Assembly: GCF_018138085.1 (NCBI RefSeq)
Contig: NZ_CP073105.1
Span: 4,774,001 to 4,838,000, forward strand
DNA length: 64,000 bases
DNA from: Stutzerimonas stutzeri
GTDB taxonomy: Bacteria > Pseudomonadota > Gammaproteobacteria > Pseudomonadales > Pseudomonadaceae
Direction: 5' to 3'
Position numbers and translations under genes: made by a program. Below, piece after piece: positions 33,303-41,614 of the stretch; positions within the stretch are counted from its first letter, which is position 1, and each line of letters starts with the position of its first letter. Under the pieces are notes generated by a model. That model had not been told where the DNA came from. It made no database searches and was given only the letters and a program-made list of their open reading frames with translations.

Positions 33303-33959
33303 ATGAGCGCCATCCCCTCCCCAAGCATTCCCACAAGCCGCAAGCCTCGCGCCAGCAGCCAGGCGCGGATCGCGCAGATTCTCGCGGCCGCCCGTGAACT
33401 GCTCGCCGAAGCCGGCGTGGCCGGGATGTCGATCTACAGCGTGGCGGAGCGGGCGGCGATTCCGCCGTCTTCGGTCTACCACTTCTTCCCCAGCGTGCCG
33501 GCACTGCTCGAAGCGCTGACGGCCGACGTGCATGCGGCCTTTCGGGTCAGCCTCGGGCAACCGATCGATCATCAGGCGTTGCAAGGCTGGCAGCACCTGG
33601 CGCGGCAGGTCGAACGGCGCATGTTGGCGATCTACGATCGCGACGCCGCGGCCCGGCAGTTGATCCTCGCCCAGCACGGCTTGGCCGAAGTCCTCCAGGC
33701 GGACCGGCAGCACGACATCGAACTCGGCGAGCTGATGCGCGCCCTCTTTACCCGACATTTCCAATTGCCAGTACTGCCGGATGACGTCGAGGTATTCGCC
33801 CTCGCGCTGGAACTGGGCGATCGGGTTTATGCGCGCTCGGTGCATCAACACGGTCGAATCACTGAACGGATGGCCGAAGAAGGCATGCGCGTGCTCGATG
33901 CCTATCTGGGCCTTTATCTGCCGCCATGCCTGCCAAAGCGGGACCAACCGCTCAACTGA
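33303..33959 (+). CDS. TetR family regulator, probable regulator of agmatine use
   Basis: The start at 33303 gives 218 residues and a typical TetR N-terminus: ASSQARIAQILAAARELLAEAGVAGMSIYSVAERAAIPPSSVYHFFPSVPALLEALTAD, a classic helix-turn-helix. It lies just upstream of agmatine deiminase with two near-perfect palindromes between, the arrangement of P. aeruginosa aguR-aguBA. It is likely to repress aguA and respond to agmatine or a breakdown product; the ligand is inferred. No good ribosome-binding site is visible. Confidence 0.75.
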   Translation: MSAIPSPSIPTSRKPRASSQARIAQILAAARELLAEAGVAGMSIYSVAERAAIPPSSVYHFFPSVPALLEALTADVHAAFRVSLGQPIDHQALQGWQHLARQVERRMLAIYDRDAAARQLILAQHGLAEVLQADRQHDIELGELMRALFTRHFQLPVLPDDVEVFALALELGDRVYARSVHQHGRITERMAEEGMRVLDAYLGLYLPPCLPKRDQPLN

Positions 33960-33962
33960 TTA

Positions 33963-33976
33963 CCGATAATTATCGG
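33963..33976. promoter_or_regulatory. TetR operator-like palindrome 1
   Basis: CCGATAATTATCGG, a perfect 14-bp palindrome, 4 bp after the TetR stop and 340 bp before the aguA start. The second copy has its centre 62 bp downstream. Confidence 0.7.
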
Positions 33977-34024
33977 CTTAAACGGCGGGCGAGATCTTCC
34001 ATACTGCGATTCTCGCTTTTCAGA

Positions 34025-34038
34025 CAGATAATTATCGG
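34025..34038. promoter_or_regulatory. TetR operator-like palindrome 2
   Basis: CAGATAATTATCGG, the same site with the first C kept and one mismatch to the perfect form. The GATAATTAT core may overlap a -10 region. Probably a binding site of the upstream TetR protein controlling agmatine deiminase. Confidence 0.65.
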
Positions 34039-34316
34039 CTAGATTGGCGAGACCCAACGCAAAGCTCAGTCAGATCAGCAGTGACGAGGTTCCCATGACC
34101 GCTACCATCGGTGTCGCGGCGACCTTGCTGCTGGGATTCGCCCGGCGAGACGCAGGGCGGGCACTGTACCTACGGGCTTTTCGTTACCAATCGGACCAGC
34201 CGTTCGCTGGGATCTCGGCTGAATCCCGTTCGTCGCGGTCAGATGTCCGCACACCGAAGAGAGGGCAGCCGCGTGTGCTGGCCCGGAAAAAACGCCGTTC
34301 ATTCGCAGGTAAGACG
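34039..34316 (+). other. Long leader upstream of agmatine deiminase
   Basis: About 280 bases with no convincing gene; the aguA frame stays open back to 34044 but the translated extension is low-complexity Arg-rich and lacks family similarity. Likely 5' leader RNA. Confidence 0.4.
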
Positions 34317-35432
34317 ATGACCACGCTGACCACTACCCCACGCTCCGACGATTTTCACATGCCTGCCGAATGGGCCCTGCACAGCCAGACGTGGATGGTC
34401 TGGCCGCAGCGTCCGGATAACTGGCGCGACCAGGCTACGCCGGCACAAGCGGCGTTCACCACTGTAGCCAAGGCGATCGCGCGCTTCGAGCCGGTCACTG
34501 TCTGTGCCACCGCAGCCCAATTCGTCGCGGCACGCGAGCAGCTCGACGATCCGCGCATCCGCGTGGTGGAGATCAGCAGCGACGATGCCTGGGTGCGCGA
34601 TACCGGTCCGACCTTCGTGATCAACGGAAAAGGCGGCCTGCGCGGGGTCGACTGGACGTTCAACGCCTGGGGCGGCTTGAACGGCGGGCTCTACGAAGAC
34701 TGGCAGCGCGACGACGAGGTCGCGCTCAAGATTCTAGAAATCGAGCGTTGCGATCGCTACCGCACCGAAGGCTTCGTGCTTGAAGGCGGCTCGATTCATG
34801 TCGACGGCGAAGGCACGCTGATCACCACCGAGGAATGCCTGCTCAATCGAAACCGCAACCCCCACCTGGGCCGCGAAGAAATCGAACGCATGCTGTCCGA
34901 CTACCTGGCGATCGACAAGGTGATCTGGCTGCCGCATGGCCTGTTCAACGATGAAACGGACGGGCACGTGGATAATTTCTGCTGCTTCGTGCGCCCGGGC
35001 GAGGTGCTGCTGGCCTGGACCGACGACACCGAGAATCCCAACTACCCGCGCTGCCAGGCCGCCATGCGTGTCCTGGAACAGGCAACGGACGCCTGGGACC
35101 GCCCACTGGTCGTACACAAGATGCCGATTCCCGGGCCGCTGCACGCGACCGAAGCGGAATGCGCCGGCGTCGTACCGCTGGCGGGCAGTCAGCCGCGTGA
35201 TCCCTCGATCCGCCTGGCTGGCAGCTACGTGAACTTCCTGATCGTCAACGGCGGCATCATCGCGCCGTCGTTCGGCGACCCACTGGATGGCGAAGCCGAG
35301 GCCATCCTCAGCCGGCTCTTTCCGCAGCATCAGGTCGTCATGGTACCGGGCCGCGAGATCCTGCTGGGCGGCGGCAACATTCACTGCATCACTCAGCAGC
35401 AACCTGCCGCGTCGAGCCGCGCTCCGGCGTAG
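34317..35432 (+). CDS. aguA: Agmatine deiminase
   Basis: Converts agmatine to N-carbamoylputrescine. The ATG at 34317 gives 371 residues, the family length, beginning [19 protein letters not shown]. Guanidine-group hydrolase motifs are [57 protein letters not shown] and the catalytic Cys in [13 protein letters not shown]. AguB, the next enzyme, is absent around it; the neighbours are a TetR regulator upstream and a convergent diguanylate cyclase. Carbamoylputrescine must be handled by an enzyme outside this window before the product enters the spu pathway. Confidence 0.95.
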   Translation: MTTLTTTPRSDDFHMPAEWALHSQTWMVWPQRPDNWRDQATPAQAAFTTVAKAIARFEPVTVCATAAQFVAAREQLDDPRIRVVEISSDDAWVRDTGPTFVINGKGGLRGVDWTFNAWGGLNGGLYEDWQRDDEVALKILEIERCDRYRTEGFVLEGGSIHVDGEGTLITTEECLLNRNRNPHLGREEIERMLSDYLAIDKVIWLPHGLFNDETDGHVDNFCCFVRPGEVLLAWTDDTENPNYPRCQAAMRVLEQATDAWDRPLVVHKMPIPGPLHATEAECAGVVPLAGSQPRDPSIRLAGSYVNFLIVNGGIIAPSFGDPLDGEAEAILSRLFPQHQVVMVPGREILLGGGNIHCITQQQPAASSRAPA

Positions 35433-35618
35433 CATCGGGCAATGATGCCGGCAGCATGCATTTCAGCGCGGCTCTGCTGGGCGGGCTGCCGGCTCCGAGG
35501 CTTGGCGATCGACGCGGATCAAGGCGCTGCCGGCCGGTTCACGCAATGCCATCGTGCCGCGGCTAGCCAGGATGGATGGCAGCGCGCGGCTCCCGCCCAG
35601 CTCGGCGCGCAGAGCGGA

Positions 35619-36617
35619 TCAGGACACGATGACCTGGTTCTTGCCCAGGCGCTTGGCGGTATACATCGCCGCGTCGGCCCTGGCGAACAGGGCGCTGAGA
35701 TCCGGATCACTGGCCCTGAGGTAGGTCACGCCCAGGCTGATGGTGACGCCGAAGCGCTGGCCGTCAGGGCTGGTGAACACCAGTCGCTGGATTTCACGCT
35801 GCAACCGTTCGGCAATCTGCTCGGCCAGATCGGGCTGGCAACCGGGCAGCAGCAAGGCAAACTCCTCGCCGCCAATACGGCCAAACAGGTCGCCGCGGCG
35901 CAGCACGGACGAGCCGCATTGCGCCACGCGCTGCAACACCTGATCGCCCATCTGATGGCCGTGGGTATCATTGATCCGCTTGAAGTCGTCGATATCGAGC
36001 AGCTGGAAGGCCAGCGGGGACGCGTATTGCCGCGCCATGTCGAATTCGCGCTGAGCACATTCGAAGAAGTAGCGGCGGTTGCTGCTCTGCGTCAGCACAT
36101 CGATGGTGGCCAGGCGCTGCAGTTCACCTTCGAGCTGCTTCTTTTCGGTGATGTCTTCGGCAATGCCGACGATGATCGGCCCGTGGGCGCTGTCCGCGTT
36201 GCGTGCGATGAAACACTTGTCGCTGAGCCAGCGTAGCTGGCCGTCGGCACGGATGATGCGGTATTCGCGCGCTTCGACAGCGCCCGTGTCGAGCACCTCA
36301 AGCATGCTGCGCTGCGCGTACTCCAGATCATCCGGATAGATGCTGTTACGCCACTCGCCAAAATCGGCCAGCAGCAGCGCGGCCGAGCGACCGAATACCT
36401 GCTCATACGCGGGACTGACGTAGATGATCCGCTGCGCCTGCCAGTCGAAGGCCCACAACACCGCGTTGACGGCCCCCATCAGGGTGCTGAATAGCTGCTC
36501 GCGCTCGCTCAACCGCTCGACTTCAGCGCGAGCATGCATCAAGGCCAACAAGGTCTGCGCCTCGGATGGAGGGAGAATGCCTGCCCCCACTTCGCTTCGC
36601 TGGTTCACGAACTTCAT
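35619..36617 (-). CDS. PAS-GGDEF diguanylate cyclase
   Basis: A soluble 332-residue protein: a PAS/PAC sensor (about 40-160, with AFDWQAQRIIYVSPAYEQVFG and REYRIIRADGQLRWLSDKCF) then a GGDEF domain (about 170-330). The active-site loop is GGEEF and the inhibitory RxxD (RRGD) stands five residues before it, so it should make c-di-GMP and be product-inhibited. DVLTQSSNRRYFFE is a slightly altered DxLTxLxNRR. It is separate from the GGDEF gene of the 38-50 kb cluster. Confidence 0.92.
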   Translation of the reverse strand: MKFVNQRSEVGAGILPPSEAQTLLALMHARAEVERLSEREQLFSTLMGAVNAVLWAFDWQAQRIIYVSPAYEQVFGRSAALLLADFGEWRNSIYPDDLEYAQRSMLEVLDTGAVEAREYRIIRADGQLRWLSDKCFIARNADSAHGPIIVGIAEDITEKKQLEGELQRLATIDVLTQSSNRRYFFECAQREFDMARQYASPLAFQLLDIDDFKRINDTHGHQMGDQVLQRVAQCGSSVLRRGDLFGRIGGEEFALLLPGCQPDLAEQIAERLQREIQRLVFTSPDGQRFGVTISLGVTYLRASDPDLSALFARADAAMYTAKRLGKNQVIVS

Positions 36618-36758
36618 AACTGCGTTCTCACATGGCGCCAGGCACCAACGGAAAGCCGCAGGGGCAACTGTCGCGAAAGCATCGGAATGCCAATCAGAGA
36701 GCGTCTTTCGAGCAAAGTTCCAGCCGGCGCGCCCGCCAGTGAGCGCGCCGATCGGAGG

Positions 36759-37949
36759 TCATGCGTGGGCGACAGCCGGTCTCAGCGAATAGGTTCGCAG
36801 GTGCTCGGCGAACTCGCGCAACGACTGAATACCGCTGGCTTCGGCGTCCTGCACCCACTGCTTGATCGCGGCGAGCATGTCGTGCCCGTTGGCGCTGGTC
36901 CGCGACCAGATCTGCTGCAAGGCCAGGCGTCGCTCGTAGATCACCCGCAGTGACTGACTCTGCTCGAGGATCACGGCGATACGAGCGTGTTGCTCTTGCT
37001 GCAGCAGGCTCGGCTCACGCGAAAGCAGGCGCTTGGCACGGCGGAATTGATGGCGCACCGATGCATCGGCGCGCTCGAGTTCCAGGCGTACCAACGGTTT
37101 AATCACCAGCCGGCGATACTGCGCCATGATCTGAAAGCGGTTGTTGAGGATGGCCATGGCGCTGTCCATGTCCAGCTGCGGCTTGGCCGACACGCGGTGA
37201 GCGATCGGTGCGGTGCGGTTGACCTTGGCCAGCCCGAACAGGCTGAACAGCTTGATCCAGGCCCAGCCGATGTCGAACTCCCACTTGCGTACGGACAACT
37301 TGGCCGAATTCGGATAGGTATGGTGGTTGTTGTGCAGTTCTTCGCCGCCGATGAGGATGCCCCACGGCAACAGGTTGGTCGCGGCATCGCGGCACTCGAA
37401 GTTGCGGTAGCCCACCGCATGGCCCAGGCCATTCACCACACCGGCGGCCCAGAGCGGAATCCAGATCATCTGCACCGCCCAGACGGTCAGCCCGATCACG
37501 CCGAACAAGGCCAGGTCGAGGCCGAGCATCAGGACGATGCCGAGGTTGGGAAAGCGCGAGTACAGGTTGCGCTCGATCCGGTCGTCCGGGCAGTTCTTGC
37601 CATAGATGCGCAGGGTCTCTTCGTTCTTCGCCTCTTCCATATACAGCTCGGCGCCGCGCCGCAGCACGGTGCCCAGCCCCTTCTGTACCGGGCTGTGCGG
37701 GTCGTCCGGCGTTTCGCACTTGGCGTGGTGCTTGCGGTGGATGGCGGTCCACTCGCGGGTATTCATCGCCGTGGTCAGCCACAGCCAGAAACGGAAGAAA
37801 TGCTTGAGTCCGCCATTGAGCTCCAGCGAGCGGTGGGCGGAGTAGCGATGTAGATAAACGGTGACGGCGACGATCGTCACGTGGGTCAGAAGCAAAGTGG
37901 CCGCAACCACCTCCCAGGCCGTAAGGTCGAGAAAACCGGTGTACCACAT
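36759..37949 (-). CDS. Acyl-CoA (delta-9 type) fatty-acid desaturase with C-terminal extension
   Basis: Membrane di-iron desaturase of 396 residues from ATG 37949. The three His boxes are HRYSAH (34-39), HRKHH (71-75) and HNNHH (about 205-209), and there are hydrophobic hairpins between them. After about residue 265 a 130-residue helical, Arg/Gln-rich extension (KRLLSREPSLLQQEQHARIAVILEQSQSLRVIYERRLALQQIW) is present; this is a known feature of pseudomonad DesA/DesB-like enzymes but its role is unclear. It probably adjusts membrane-lipid unsaturation. Confidence 0.9.
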   Translation of the reverse strand: MWYTGFLDLTAWEVVAATLLLTHVTIVAVTVYLHRYSAHRSLELNGGLKHFFRFWLWLTTAMNTREWTAIHRKHHAKCETPDDPHSPVQKGLGTVLRRGAELYMEEAKNEETLRIYGKNCPDDRIERNLYSRFPNLGIVLMLGLDLALFGVIGLTVWAVQMIWIPLWAAGVVNGLGHAVGYRNFECRDAATNLLPWGILIGGEELHNNHHTYPNSAKLSVRKWEFDIGWAWIKLFSLFGLAKVNRTAPIAHRVSAKPQLDMDSAMAILNNRFQIMAQYRRLVIKPLVRLELERADASVRHQFRRAKRLLSREPSLLQQEQHARIAVILEQSQSLRVIYERRLALQQIWSRTSANGHDMLAAIKQWVQDAEASGIQSLREFAEHLRTYSLRPAVAHA

Positions 37950-38395
37950 AGTGTTGCAGCCTCGCAGCGAAGAAAACACGCGTCAGCCATTGCCGACGCC
38001 GGGACATTATCGACCCATGCCGGCGCATTACCGCACCCGCCCGTCGCACAGTGCGACTTTTAACCGCCCACGGCAACCGTCCGATCGTCAACGGAGGTTT
38101 CGCCGGCCGGCTTGCCCTGTCTAGCGCGCGCCTCCCAGCGACTCGTGAAGCGCAGACGGCGCGCAAGGGAAATTCTGGCCACAGGCGAAGTCGAAAGCTG
38201 AACGGACCGCCTCGATCACGTCGCACACCCGGGCATGGCCGGACCGGCCCCTTTCGCGGACGCGCTCGCTACATCTAGCGCTTGCGTGCGTTGCCGGCAG
38301 TCCGGCTATTTTTTCTCGCACGCTGCGCCAACGAACGAGCAAGATGGCAAACTGCCGCCTTTTGAATGGTCGAAGCATCGTTACCGGAGACCCGC
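37950..38395. other. Intergenic region ahead of the signalling/exopolysaccharide cluster
   Basis: No convincing gene. A minus-strand ORF (38121-38378) and frame extensions of the desaturase are rich in Arg/Pro and not supported. The promoter of the nine-gene cluster should lie here, upstream of ACCGGAGACCCGCATG; I cannot identify clear -35/-10 hexamers. Confidence 0.4.
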
Positions 38396-38782
38396 ATGAC
38401 CGTGCTCAAACGGATACTTCACGTGGAGGACGACCCCTCTATCCAGGCCGTCGTGAAGGTGGCCCTGGAGGCGATCGGCGGCTATCAGGTGCTGTCCTGC
38501 TCATCCGGCACGCAGGCACTGCAGGAGGTCGAAGGCTTCGTTCCGCAGTTCATCCTGCTCGATGTGATGATGCCCGGCATGGGCGGTACGGAAACCCTGG
38601 CCAGGCTTGCGGAGCGGATCGATCTGGCGCAGATACCCGTGGTGTTCATGACGGCCAAGGTCCAACCGGGTGAGGTCGAGCACCTGCGTAAGCTCGGCGC
38701 GCGCGACGTGATCGTCAAGCCATTCGACCCGATGCGCCTGGCCGGCCAGATCCAATCCATCTGGGACGCCGACGGCCTGTAG
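38396..38782 (+). CDS. Stand-alone receiver protein (RR1)
   Basis: A 128-residue single-domain response regulator with no output domain. The start at 38396 has GGAG eight bases ahead. The acidic patch is EDD (11-13), phospho-acceptor Asp56 in FILLDVMMPG, the conserved Thr in VVFMTAK and Lys108 in IVKPFDP. It begins the nine-gene cluster, 43 bp before the sensor kinase. The most economical role is a phosphate shuttle or sink; close similarity to RR2 (LHVEDxPSIQ, ALExxGGY, VLSC) suggests the two arose by duplication. Confidence 0.9.
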   Translation: MTVLKRILHVEDDPSIQAVVKVALEAIGGYQVLSCSSGTQALQEVEGFVPQFILLDVMMPGMGGTETLARLAERIDLAQIPVVFMTAKVQPGEVEHLRKLGARDVIVKPFDPMRLAGQIQSIWDADGL

Positions 38783-38825
38783 CCGCCGCGACCAGCCCCT
38801 TCAATCCAGCGAGACAGGTCCGCAG

Positions 38826-41228
38826 ATGGAACCACCGAAGTCGACCGCGGCGCCCACGCCTCCCCGCGAACTGTCCCGTCTCGCTGCGCTGCTACGCTAC
38901 GAGATCCTCGATACGCCCGATGAATCGGCCTTCGATGATTTCGCCCAGCTGGCCGCCTATATCTGCGACACACCGATCGCGCTGATCTCGCTGGTCGATG
39001 ATCACCGTCAGTGGTTCAAGAGCCGAGTCGGCCTCGACGTCAGCGAAACCCCGCGTGACATCTCGTTTTGCACACATACCATCGAAGGCTCTGGCGTCTT
39101 CGAGGTTGAAGACGCTCAGCGGGACCGGCGCTTTCGAAACAACCCGCTGGTAACTGGCGATCCGCACATCCGCTTCTACGCAGGCGCGCCGCTGACCACA
39201 CCGGATGGCTTCAACCTGGGCACCCTCTGCGTGATCGATCGTCAGCCGCGCCGGCTCAGCGAGGCCCAGCGCGGAGCACTGGCACGCCTGAGCCGGCAGA
39301 TCATGCGGCTGTTCGAGGAGCGCCTGCAGGCCCACCGCTACGCCGAGCAGGCGGCGATGCAACAAGCGCTGCTAAACAGCGCGGCGAGCGCGATGCTGGT
39401 CACCACCGCCGAGGGCCGTATTTCAGGCGTCAACCCGACCGCCGAGCGCCTGTTCGGCTACCCCGAGCAGATGCTGATCGGCCAACCGCTGACCACCACG
39501 CTGTTTCCTGCGGACGCGCTGGCGCGCCGGGCGCGCATCCTCGCCGACGAACTGGGCGAACCGGTCGAGCCGGGCTTCGCCGTGCTGACCGCGCCGCTGC
39601 TCGAGGGGCGCCGCGAAATGCGCGAATGGCGACTGCTACACCGCAACGGCGGCAGCGTACCGGTGCTGCTGAACGTCTCGGCCATACATGACGAGCGCGA
39701 GCTGCTGCGCGGTTACATCGTCAGCGCCTACGACCTGGCGCATCAGGAGCGCCTGCAGCTGCGCCTGCAGCAGATCGCCGCGCAGGTTCCGGGCATGCTG
39801 TTCCAGTTCTGCTGGCGGCCCGACGGCAACAGCTCGTTTCCCTACCTCAGCGAGGGTGCCGAGGAGATCTTTGGCTTGAGCGCGGCCGAGATGGCCCATA
39901 GCATCGGACCGATCTACGGGCAGGTGCATCCGGATGATCGCGAGCACGTATTGGTGAGCATCCGCCAGGCCGCCTCGACCTTGACGCCCTGGCACTTCGA
40001 GCACCGGATCAACCACCCGCGCAAGGGCACGATCTGGGTCGAGGCACGCGCCACACCGATGTGCCAGGCCGACGGCTCGGTGCTCTGGCACGGCCTGGTA
40101 ACCGACATCACCGAACGCAAGGCCGATCAGCTGGAGCTCGACAAGCAGCAGGAAATGAATCGACGCCTGCTCGAAGCCCTGTCCGAAGCCGTCGTCGCCT
40201 GCGATGCCAACGGCAACCTGACCCTGTTCAATCACACCGCGCGCCGCTGGCACGGGCTCGATGCGCAGAAGCTCGACCCGGAACAATGGCCGGACGTCTA
40301 CCACCTCTATCAGGCCGACGGCGTGACGCCCATGGCGCCCGACGAGGTCCCGCTGATGCGCGCCTTGCGCGGCGAGCACATTCGCAACGCGGAGATGGCC
40401 ATCGTGCTGCAGGGCAGCGCGCGCCACGTGTTGGCCAATGCCGACCCGATGTACGCCTCCAACGGACAGCAGAGCGGGGCGGTGGCGGTGATGCACGACA
40501 TCACCGATCGCAAGCAGGTCGAGAATCTGCAGCGCGATTTCGTCTCGACCGTCAGCCATGAACTGCGTACGCCGCTGACCTCCATCACCGCGTCGCTGGG
40601 GCTGATTTGCGGTCGGGTGATCGGCGACGTGCCCGAGCATCTGCAGGAGCTGCTGGACATCGCCCACCAGAACAGCCAACGCCTGAGCGCGCTGATCGAT
40701 GACCTGCTGGACATCGACAAGCTGTACGCCGGCAAGATGCGCTTCGAGCTGCAGTGGCAGCCGCTGCTGCCGTTGCTGGAACAGGCCCTGCGCAGCAATC
40801 AGGGCTACGCCGAAAGCTACGCTGTGAGCATCGTGCTGGGCGATTGTCCGGCCGTTTCGATCGAGGTCGACACCATGCGTCTGGAGCAGGTGCTGAGCAA
40901 TCTGCTGTCCAATGCCGCCAAGTATTCACCCTCTGGCGAGGTGGTGACGCTATGGGCCGAGCCGGTGGCCGGTGACAAGGTGCGCGTCAGTGTGCGTGAC
41001 AAGGGCCCGGGCATTGCCGATGCGTTTCGCCAGCGGATATTCAGCAAGTTCGCCCAGGCGGACGCCTCCGATACGCGCCAGCAGGGCGGCACCGGGCTCG
41101 GCCTGGCGATCAGCAAAGAGCTGATCGAGCACATGAACGGGCGGATCGGCTTCGATTCGATTCCCGGCCAAGGTGCCTGCTTCTGGTTCGAACTGCCGTG
41201 CCGCCAGCTGTCCGAGCCGCTGCCATGA
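38826..41228 (+). CDS. Soluble GAF-PAS-PAS-PAS sensor histidine kinase
   Basis: An 800-residue kinase with no membrane segment. There is an N-terminal GAF domain (about 15-170, FDDFAQLAAYICDTPIALISLVDDHRQWFKS), then three PAS domains (about 175-295, 305-430 and 440-565), a HisKA box STVSHELRTPLTSI (His578) and an HATPase domain with NLLSNAAKYSP, DKGPGI and GTGLGLAISKELIE. It overlaps RR2 by 4 bp. It should sense a cytosolic redox, ligand or light-type cue through GAF/PAS; the cue is unknown. No receiver is fused, so phosphate probably passes to RR1, RR2 or the HPt protein. Confidence 0.93.
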   Translation: MEPPKSTAAPTPPRELSRLAALLRYEILDTPDESAFDDFAQLAAYICDTPIALISLVDDHRQWFKSRVGLDVSETPRDISFCTHTIEGSGVFEVEDAQRDRRFRNNPLVTGDPHIRFYAGAPLTTPDGFNLGTLCVIDRQPRRLSEAQRGALARLSRQIMRLFEERLQAHRYAEQAAMQQALLNSAASAMLVTTAEGRISGVNPTAERLFGYPEQMLIGQPLTTTLFPADALARRARILADELGEPVEPGFAVLTAPLLEGRREMREWRLLHRNGGSVPVLLNVSAIHDERELLRGYIVSAYDLAHQERLQLRLQQIAAQVPGMLFQFCWRPDGNSSFPYLSEGAEEIFGLSAAEMAHSIGPIYGQVHPDDREHVLVSIRQAASTLTPWHFEHRINHPRKGTIWVEARATPMCQADGSVLWHGLVTDITERKADQLELDKQQEMNRRLLEALSEAVVACDANGNLTLFNHTARRWHGLDAQKLDPEQWPDVYHLYQADGVTPMAPDEVPLMRALRGEHIRNAEMAIVLQGSARHVLANADPMYASNGQQSGAVAVMHDITDRKQVENLQRDFVSTVSHELRTPLTSITASLGLICGRVIGDVPEHLQELLDIAHQNSQRLSALIDDLLDIDKLYAGKMRFELQWQPLLPLLEQALRSNQGYAESYAVSIVLGDCPAVSIEVDTMRLEQVLSNLLSNAAKYSPSGEVVTLWAEPVAGDKVRVSVRDKGPGIADAFRQRIFSKFAQADASDTRQQGGTGLGLAISKELIEHMNGRIGFDSIPGQGACFWFELPCRQLSEPLP

Positions 41229-41614
41229 AGCGGTTGCAGCGCGTTCTGCATGTCGAGGACGTCCCCTCCATCCAGGTGGTGACCCGGATCGCGCTGGAAA
41301 AGCTCGGCGGCTACGAGGTGCTCAGCTGCGCGTCCGGGCAGGCGGCGCTGGCCGAGGTCCAGGCGTTCGCACCGGACCTTATCCTGCTGGACATGATGCT
41401 GCCGCAGATGACCGGCCTGGAGCTGCTGGCCCAGATGAGCGTCCTGATCGACCTGCGCAAGACACCGGTGGTGCTGTTGACCGGCCAGTCTGACGAGGCG
41501 GCTGATCCCGAGGAGCTGCGCCGGCTCGGTGTCCGTAAACTGCTGCACAAGCCCTTCAACCCCCTACAACTGGCTGCACAATTGGAAGATGTATGGAACG
41601 CCGAACATGACTGA
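41225..41614 (+). CDS. Stand-alone receiver protein (RR2)
   Basis: A 129-residue single-domain response regulator. Asp56 in LILLDMMLPQ, Thr in VVLLTGQ and Lys109 in LLHKPFNP are present. The acidic pair is ED followed by Val rather than the usual third acid. It overlaps the kinase upstream by 4 bp and the GGDEF gene downstream by 8 bp, and is closely similar to RR1. Confidence 0.9.
   Translation: MKRLQRVLHVEDVPSIQVVTRIALEKLGGYEVLSCASGQAALAEVQAFAPDLILLDMMLPQMTGLELLAQMSVLIDLRKTPVVLLTGQSDEAADPEELRRLGVRKLLHKPFNPLQLAAQLEDVWNAEHD

Noticed and set aside
34044-34316. N-terminal extension of agmatine deiminase
   Set aside because: It would add 91 residues outside the family length; the ATG at 34317 starts the conserved protein.
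38121-38378. 85-codon minus-strand ORF ending FACGQNFPCAPSALHESLGG
   Set aside because: The C-terminus looks slightly protein-like but there is no plausible start or family; it lies in the promoter region of the signalling cluster.
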